Assembly: GCF_963678635.1 (NCBI RefSeq) | Contig: NC_087067.1 | Coordinates: 50,152,233-50,216,232 of the forward strand | DNA from: Symsagittifera roscoffensis | Taxonomy: Eukaryota > Xenacoelomorpha > Acoela > Convolutidae | DNA length: 64,000 nucleotides | Reading direction: 5' to 3' | Shown here: in pieces, positions 56,516 through 64,000 of the stretch | How positions within the stretch are numbered: the stretch's first letter is position 1 | Layout: each line of letters starts with the position of its first letter | Position numbers and translations under genes: made by a program | Notes under the pieces: model-generated | What the model saw: only the letters and a program-made list of their open reading frames with translations | Told to the model about the DNA's origin: nothing | The model's database searches: none

Positions 56516-59500
56516 TTGGCTGATGCTCATGGACCTTCTAGAACTCTCATCTAAAACTGACTGATGCTCAGGGACCTTCTAGAACTCTCATCTAAAACTG
56601 ACTGATGCTCAGGGACCTTCTAGAACTCTCATCTAAAACTGACTGATGCTCAGGGACCTTCTAGAACTCTCATCTAAAACTGACTGATGCTCAGGGAGCT
56701 TCTAGAACTCTCATCTAAAACTGACTGATGCTCAGGGACCTTCTAGAACTCTCATCTAAAACTGACTGATGCTCAGGGACCTTCTAGAACTCTCATCTAA
56801 AACTGACTGATGCTCAGGGACCTTCTAGAACTCTCATCTAAAACTGACTGATGCTCAGGGACCTTCTAGAACTCTCATCTAAAACTGACTGATGCTCAGG
56901 GACCTTCTAGAACTCTCATCTAAAACTGACTGATGCTCAGGGACCTTCTAGAACTCTCATCTAAAACTGACTGATGCTCAGGGACCTTCTAGAACTCTCA
57001 TCTAAAACTGACTGATGCTCAGGGACCTTCTAGAACTCTCATCTAAAACTGACTGATGCTCATGGACCTTCTAGAACTCTCATCTAAAACTGACTGATGC
57101 TCAGGGAACTTCTAGAAGTCTCATCTAAAACTGACTGATGCTCATGGACCTTCTAGAACTCTCATCTAAAACTGACTGATGCTCAGGGACCTTCTAGAAC
57201 TCTCATCTAAAACTGACTGATGCTCAGGTAACTTCTAGAACTCTCATCTAAAACTGACTGATGCTCATGGACCTTCTAGAACTCTCATCTAAAACTGACT
57301 GATGCTCAGGGACCTTCTAGAACTCTCATCTAAAACTGACTGATGCTCATGGACCTCCTAGAACTCTCATCTAAAACTGACTGATGCTCAGGGACCTTCT
57401 AGAACTCTCATCTAAAACTGACTGATGCTCAGGGACCTTCTAGAACTCTCATCTAAAACTGACTGATGCTCAGGGACCTTCTAGAACTCTCATCTAAAAC
57501 TGACTGATGCTCAGGGACCTTCTAGAACTCTCATCTAAAACTGATTGATGCTCAGGGACCTTCTAGAACTCTCATCTAAAACTGACTGATGCTCAGGGAC
57601 CTTCTAGAACTCTCATCTAAAACTGACTGATGCTCAGGGACCTTCTAGAACTCTCATCTAAAACTGACTGATGCTCAGGGACCTTCTAGAACTCTCATCT
57701 AAAACTGACTGATGCTCAGGGACCTTCTAGAACTCTCATCTAAAACTGACTGATGCTCAGGGACCTCCTAGAACTCTCATCTAAAACTGACTGATGCTCA
57801 GGGACCTTCTAGAACTCTCATCTAAAACTGACTGATGCTCAGGGACCTTCTAGAACTCTCATCTAAAACTGACTGATGCTCAGGGACCTTCTAGAACTCT
57901 CATCTAAAACTGACTGATGCTCAGGGACCTTCTAGAACTCTCATCTAAAACTGACTGATGATCAGGGACCTTCTAGAACTCTCATCTAAAACTGACTGAT
58001 GCTCAGGGACCTTCTAGAACTCTCATCTAAAACTGACTGATGCTCAGGGACCTTCTAGAACTCTCATCTAAAACTGACTGATGCTCATGGACCTCCTAGA
58101 ACTCTCATCTAAAACTGACTGATGCTCAGGGACCTTCTAGAACTCTCATCTAAAACTGACTGATGCTCAGGGACCTTCTAGAACTCTCATCTAAAACTGA
58201 CTGATGCTCAGGGACCTTCTAGAACTCTCATCTAAAACTGACTGATGCTCAGGGACCTTCTAGAACTCTCATCTAAAACTGATTGATGCTCAGGGACCTT
58301 CTAGAACTCTCATCTAAAACTGACTGATGCTCAGGGACCTTCTAGAACTCTCATCTAAAACTGACTGATGCTCAGGGACCTTCTTGAACTCTCATCTAAA
58401 ACTGACTGATGCTCAGGGACCTTCTAGAACTCTCATCTAAAACTGACTGATGCTCAGGGACCTTCTAGAACTCTCATCTAAAACTGACTGATGCTCAGGG
58501 ACCTCCTAGAACTCTCATCTAAAACAGACTGATGCTCAGGGACCTTCTAGAACTCTCATCTAAAACTGACTGATGCTCAGGGACCTTCTAGAACTCTCAT
58601 CTAAAACTGACTGATGCTCAGGGACCTTCTAGAACTCTCATCTAAAACTGACTGATGCTCAGGGACCTTCTAGAACTCTCATCTAAAACTGACTGATGCT
58701 CAGGGACCTTCTAGAACTCTCATCTAAAACTGACTGATGCTCAGGGACCTTCTAGAACTCTCATCTAAAACTGACTGATGCTCAGGACCTTCTAGAACTC
58801 TCATCTAAAACTGACTGATGATCAGGGACCTTCTAGAACTCTCATCTAAAACTGACTGATGCTCAGGGACCTTCTAGAACTCTCATCTTAAACTGACTGA
58901 TGCTCAGGGATCTTCTAGAACTCTCATCTTAAACTGACTGATGCTCAGGGACCTTCTAGAACTCTCATCTAAAACTGACTGATGCTCAGGGACCTTCTAG
59001 AACTCTCATCTAAAACTGACTGATGCTCAGGGACCTTCTAGAACTCTCATCTAAAACTGACTGATGCTCATGGACCTTCTAGAACTCTCATCTAAAACTG
59101 ACTGATGCTCAGGGAACTTCTAGAAGTCTCATCTAAAGCTGACTGATGCTCAGGGACCTTCTAGAACTCTCATCTAAAACTGACTGATGCTCAGGGACCT
59201 TCTAGAACTCTCATCTAAAACTGACTGATGCTCAGGGACCTTCTAGAACTCTCATCTAAAACTGACTGATGCTCATGGACCTTCTAGAACTCTCATCTAA
59301 AACTGACTGATGCTCAGGGAACTTCTAGAACTCTCATCTAAAACTGACTGATGCTCAGGGACCTTCTAGAACTCTCATCTAAAACTGACTGATGCTCAGG
59401 GACCTTCTAGAACTCTCATCTAAAACTGACTGATGCTCAGGACCTTCTAGAACTCTCATCTAAAACTGACTGATGATCAGGGACCTTCTAGAACTCTTAT

Positions 59501-61612
59501 CTAAAACTGACTGATGCTCAGGGACCTTCTAGAACTCTCATCTTAAACTGACTGATGCTCAGGGACCTTCTAGAACTCTCATCTTAAACTGACTGATGCT
59601 CAGGGACCTTCTAGAACTCTCATCTAAAACTGACTGATGCTCAGGGACCTTCTAGAACTCTCATCTAAAACTGACTGATGCTCAGGGACCTTCTAGAACT
59701 CTCATCTAAAACTGACTGATGCTCATGGACCTTCTAGAACTCTCATCTAAAACTGACTGATGCCCAGGGAACTTCTAGAAGTCTCATCTAAAGCTGACTG
59801 ATGCTCAGGGACCTTCTAGAACTCTCATCTAAAACTGACTGATGCTCATGGACCTTCTAGAACTCTCATCTAAAACTGACTGATGCTCAGGGAACTTCTA
59901 GAAGTCTCATCTAAAGCTGACTGATGCTCAGGGACCTTCTAGAACTCTCATCTAAAACTGACTGATGCTCAGGGACCTTCTAGAACTCTCATCTAAAACT
60001 GACTGATGCTCAGGGACCTTCTAGAACTCTCATCTAAAACTGACTGATGCTCATGGACCTTCTAGAACTCTCATCTAAAACTGACTGATGCTCAGGGAAC
60101 TTCTAGAACTCTCATCTAAAACTGACTGATGCTCAGGGACCTTCTAGAACTCTCATCTAAAACTGACTGATGCTCAGGGACCTTCTAGAACTCTCATCTA
60201 AAACTGACTGATGCTCAGGACCTTCTAGAACTCTCATCTAAAACTGACTGATGATCAGGGACCTTCTAGAACTCTCATCTAAAACTGACTGATGCTCAGG
60301 GACCTTCTAGAACTCTCATCTTAAACTGACTGATGCTCAGGGACCTTCTAGAACTCTCATCTTAAACTGACTGATGCTCAGGGACCTTCTAGAACTCTCA
60401 TCTAAAACTGACTGATGCTCAGGGACCTTCTAGAACTCTCATCTAAAACTGACTGATGCTCAGGGACCTTCTAGAACTCTCATCTAAAACTGACTGATGC
60501 TCATGGACCTTCTAGAACTCTCATCTAAAACTGACTGATGCTCAGGGAACTTCTAGAAGTCTCATCTAAAGCTGACTGATGCTCAGGGACCTTATAGAAC
60601 TCTCATCTAAAACTGACTGATGCTCAGGGACCTTCTAGAACTCTCATCTAAAACTGACTGATGCTCAGGGACCTTCTAGAACTCTCATCTAAAACTGACT
60701 GATGCTCAGGGTTCTTCTAGAACTCTCGTCTAAAACTGACTGATGCTCAGGGACCTTCTAGAACTCTCATCTAAAACTGACTGATGCTCAGGGACCTTCT
60801 AGAACTCTCATCTAAAACTGACTGATGCTCAGGGACCTTCTAGAACTCTCATCTAAAGCTGACTGATGCTCAGGGACCTTCTAGAACTCTCATATAAAAC
60901 TGACTGACGCTCAGGGACCTTCTAGAACTCTCATCTAAAACTGACTGATGCTCAGGGACCTTCTAGAACTCTCATCTAAAACTGACTGATGCTCAGGGAC
61001 CTTCTAGAACTCTCATCTAAAACTGAGTGATGCTCAGGGACCTTCTACAACTCTCATCTAAAACTGACTGATGCTCAGGGACCTTCTAGAACTCTCATCT
61101 AAAACTGACTGATGCTCAGGGACCTTCTAGAACTCTCATCTAAAACTGACTGATGCTCAGGGACCTTCTAGAACTCTCATCTAAAACTGACTGATGCTCA
61201 GGGACCTTCTAGAACTCTCATCTAAAACTGACTGATGCTCAGGGACCTTCTAGAACTCTCATCTAAAACTGACTGATGCTCAGGGACCTTCTAGAACTCT
61301 CATCTAAAACTGACTGATGCTCAGGGACCTTCTAGAACTCTCATCTAAAACTGACTGATGCTCAGGGAACTTCTAGAACTCTCATCTAAAACTGACTGAT
61401 GCTCAGGGACCTTCTAGAACTCTCATCTAAAACTGACTGATGCTCAGGGACCTTCTAGAACTCTCATCTAAAACTGACTGATGCTCAGGGACCTTCTAGA
61501 ACTCTCATCTAAAACTGACTGATGCTCAGGGACCTTCTAGAACTCTCATCTAAAACTGACTGATGCTCAGGGACCTTCTAGAACTCTCATCTAAAACTGA
61601 CTGATGCTCAGG
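56516..61612. repeat. 41-bp satellite array, 124 units
   Basis: The unit is CTGACTGATGCTCAGGGACC, then TTCTAGAACTC, then TCATCTAAAA. Taking TGATGCTCA as the phase mark, the first is at 56521 and the last at 61602: 5,081 bases, exactly 124 x 41 minus 3. The three missing bases are three one-base deletions (CTCAGGACC for CTCAGGGACC) near 58785, 59440 and 60218. No other length change exists. Point variants (CTCATGG, GGAACTTC, AAGTCTC, CATCTTAAAC, GATGATCAGG, ACCTCC) recur in blocks. Each unit has TTCTAGAA, a palindrome equal to two inverted GAA boxes. It cannot encode a repeat protein, as 41 is not a multiple of three and stops occur in all frames. Confidence 0.97.
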
Positions 61613-62312
61613 CGACGTGAAAAAACATGGTTCGAGCAAACAGCTGAGTTTGCACTTTTTGGTACATTTACTTTTTTGATTACTTGCACAAACAGTTTTC
61701 TGCGAAGTAAAAGTCTAGTCCACCTTGTTTACAAAAGTCAAGATTCGTTTACAAAAGTGATTTGTTTACAAAAGTCAAGAATAATCCTTAACAAACATGT
61801 ATTTTTATGCTCTCATGAATTCTCAGCTTTTTTGTCTGGTATTTCCTGCAGAGTTCAATGCAATGTGTTGCCAACTGTCTGTTAAAGACTAGCAAGATCA
61901 ATGAAGAACTGAAATGTCGAAAATTTTGAAAATTTGCTGAGCATTTTCTCTTAGAATGAGAATCTTGTAGCAGATAAGACTTTTATTAGAGTGAAAAGTC
62001 GTAATTTGTTGTAAGGAAACTTACATCATAGTTCATTTTCTACAACAACTCTTTAGAATTCCTACAAAATCTATGCATTTACCATATAGAAAACTTACCA
62101 TATGGAACACGTTTTTTTAAAAAAAATTTTAAGTTCTGCTGATCGCACTAAGCTGAGGCAAATAGAGTTTATCAACAATAAGTTTTGTTGTTTCGACAAT
62201 TTTTGAAGAAAATGACGGAAGAGTTGTGCTCGGGTGGTATTTTCTCCGGACAAATTCTAATTTTTCAGCAAGCCTTTATGAGGATTTTTTTTTAAAAATC
62301 AGCAGAAAAGTA
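61613..62312. other. No gene recognised
   Basis: The array stops abruptly at GGCGACGTG. AT-rich DNA follows, with a short repeated phrase GTTTACAAAAGT (61729-61770). Confidence 0.4.
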
Positions 62313-62495
62313 GTCTCTTTTTCCTTCCCCCCCCCCCCACTTGCAAATTTGTTCATGTAAATTTGTTGACTACATTGTCCGATTGTTATGAAAATTTACA
62401 TACAGACTAATAACGCCACGACAAACATATTTTGTATTCTTACTCAACCTCGTAAAACCACTCGTTACACTAATATTTTGAAGCTCGTGTGATGT

Positions 62496-62526
<31 letters not shown>

Positions 62527-62543
62527 GGGAAGGAAAAAGAGCC
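62313..62543 (-). mobile_element. GGCTC-family MITE (family A), reverse
   Basis: 231 bases, starts GTCTCTTTTTCCTTCCCCC (second base changed) and ends GGAAGGAAAAAGAGCC; 8-base duplication GAAAAGTA / GAAAAATA (7 of 8). It has gained a (GT)n tract and a long G run near 62492-62529. Confidence 0.8.
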
Positions 62544-64000
62544 GAAAAATATTGTTGTTATCTGCTCAAATTTAAAAAGATATTTTTTCTGTGATTAGTT
62601 TTTGTAAATTTATAGGTGTTTAAAAATAGCAACTTTTGGCCAATTTGATCAAGTATTAGATAATTAGATTTAATCCGACTTAGAAATCGTTTCAATTTTA
62701 ATTGCGGCTTGCTATTTGTTTCATTGAACATTTTGGTAAATGCAAAAATTTTTTCTATGTGCTTTACAATTATGGTTTTCAAAAAAATCTCAATTTTTTT
62801 TAATATATTTTTTTTCGAAAACTTCCTTTGTTTTTTTTTTACAATTACTGCAGAATAGATCCTAAAATGCAGTCACAACACTTAACAGTTTAACCTGCTA
62901 CGATATTCTTATTTCTTCTAAAATTTTTTACACACTGAAAGCAATTCTTGTTGAGTTCAACGTTCAGTAGCCAGAGTAATTTCAATGAGTTTTTGCAGCG
63001 ATCGGTGCGAATGATTATTTAAATGACAATTGAAGAAACAGTTAGCATTTTTTTGAGATGAGTCATTTTGGTATATAAAAATACTCAAAAACAACTAAAC
63101 CCTTGGTTAAAAAGTAAAAAGTTGCTTTTTATGTCGAGGCTGGAAAAAAAATTCATTTGATTTTCGCTTAAATGTTTTATTCTCTTTATTCACTTTGTTT
63201 GTACATTTTATAGCTGTTCCGAATTTCAACTACTTACCAATTTATGTAGATATATATTTGTTATAGATGCATTGCGCGATTCAATATCAATTTGTGTTGG
63301 ACTGGTGCCACATCAGACTAGTCATCGGCAGAAATAAAAAAAATCAAAGAATATATATTCAAAGAGATAAAATACTTTTGCAAAAATTGGAAGCCTAAAA
63401 CTTTCCCTTCAATCCCGAAATTAGAAAAAGCATTAGACTAAAAATTAGAGTCCCGATGAGCTGACCACCGTGAATTTTTGGTGGAAATGTTGATTATGTG
63501 CAAAAAAAATTAAAAAATCTATATATAGGGAAAGAGCACCTCGAACGCCCTGAAAGTATGCCGGAGAAAATATAAAGATATAACATTTCCATTGAAACCA
63601 TAGTTACAAACTAGTTTAATTGCAAACTATAAAAGCTTACTGATAGCTATAATATAACGCAAAACAGGGCACAGAGTTGAACTCGCTTGCTTCTCGAGCA
63701 TGTTATTGGAAAATCTTTTGGAAAAATGAAAAAAAATTTCCACACAAAATTCTGACAAAAAAATTGGTTGTTATGGAATCAAGCGACAAAGTGTTAGCTT
63801 TGATAGAAAAATCTGCCTAGTTTTCAAGCAAATGTTTTTCAGTTCCAAATCGATGACAGAATGAGGAATTCGGTTCAAATTTTGCGAGGGAAAAAGACAA
63901 ATTGTGTGAAATCCAAACCATCAGTGCAAACTTTGCCGAGTGTGGCGAAAAAAACTTAAAGGCTACTTACAAGAAATTTTTAAAAAATAGTTTTTTTTTC
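62544..64000. other. No gene recognised
   Basis: AT-rich sequence to the window end, with many A and T runs and only short chance frames. Confidence 0.4.

Noticed and set aside
56516-61612. CRISPR-like array or tandem-repeat protein gene
   Set aside because: Units are 41 bases without unique spacers, and stops occur in all frames.
61604-61885. 93-residue frame after the satellite, considered as a further exon of paralog 3
   Set aside because: It begins inside the satellite, lacks the family motifs and has no acceptor at a fitting place.

Overview
This window is nuclear DNA from an animal. It is AT-rich, has long gt-ag introns, holds two conserved metazoan-type genes, and is crowded with small transposons, tRNA-derived SINEs and satellite DNA. 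I cannot name the species. The second gene (LRRIQ1) belongs to lineages with motile cilia, so a metazoan, probably a marine invertebrate, is the best guess. Most open frames in the window are chance or repeat-derived; the real genes are spliced.

Layout. (1) 1-5,500: debris of mobile elements on the minus strand: a frameshifted retrotransposon gag with a CCHC zinc knuckle, a broken MULE transposase between short TAGGGTAG-type repeats, and a probable pol remnant. (2) 6,485-11,649, plus: a complete five-exon NFS1 (mitochondrial cysteine desulfurase, 441 residues), with a degenerate ~175-bp repeat in its last intron. (3) 11,650-15,037: spacer with two hAT-type elements and SINE-like repeats. (4) 15,038-36,493, plus: a 24-exon LRRIQ1 gene (2,040 residues: coiled coil, IQ motif, large acidic segment, leucine-rich repeats, second IQ motif, disordered tail). 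Its introns carry SINEs, hAT copies and two other dispersed repeats. (5) 36,494-43,800: repeat-rich DNA without a recognised gene. (6) 43,800-56,200: a cluster of at least three divergent genes for what looks like one lineage-specific, mostly secreted, N-glycosylated protein family, two on minus and one on plus. They are interleaved with a dense set of non-autonomous transposons starting GGCTCTTTT, often nested in each other. (7) 56,516-61,612: a 5.1-kb, 41-bp satellite of 124 units, each with the palindrome TTCTAGAA, a heat-shock-element-like core. (8) 61,613-64,000: AT-rich DNA with one more transposon copy.

Function. NFS1 supplies sulfur for Fe-S clusters and tRNA thiolation in mitochondria. 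LRRIQ1 is a cilium-associated protein. I see no functional link between these neighbours. The least explained part is the 44-56 kb cluster: fast-diverging paralogs sharing a Y-[KR]-Y-P-G motif, of a family I do not recognise. Exon coordinates for NFS1 and LRRIQ1 were placed by hand from splice signals and reading-phase continuity. Both coding sums divide exactly by three (1,326 and 6,123 nt).
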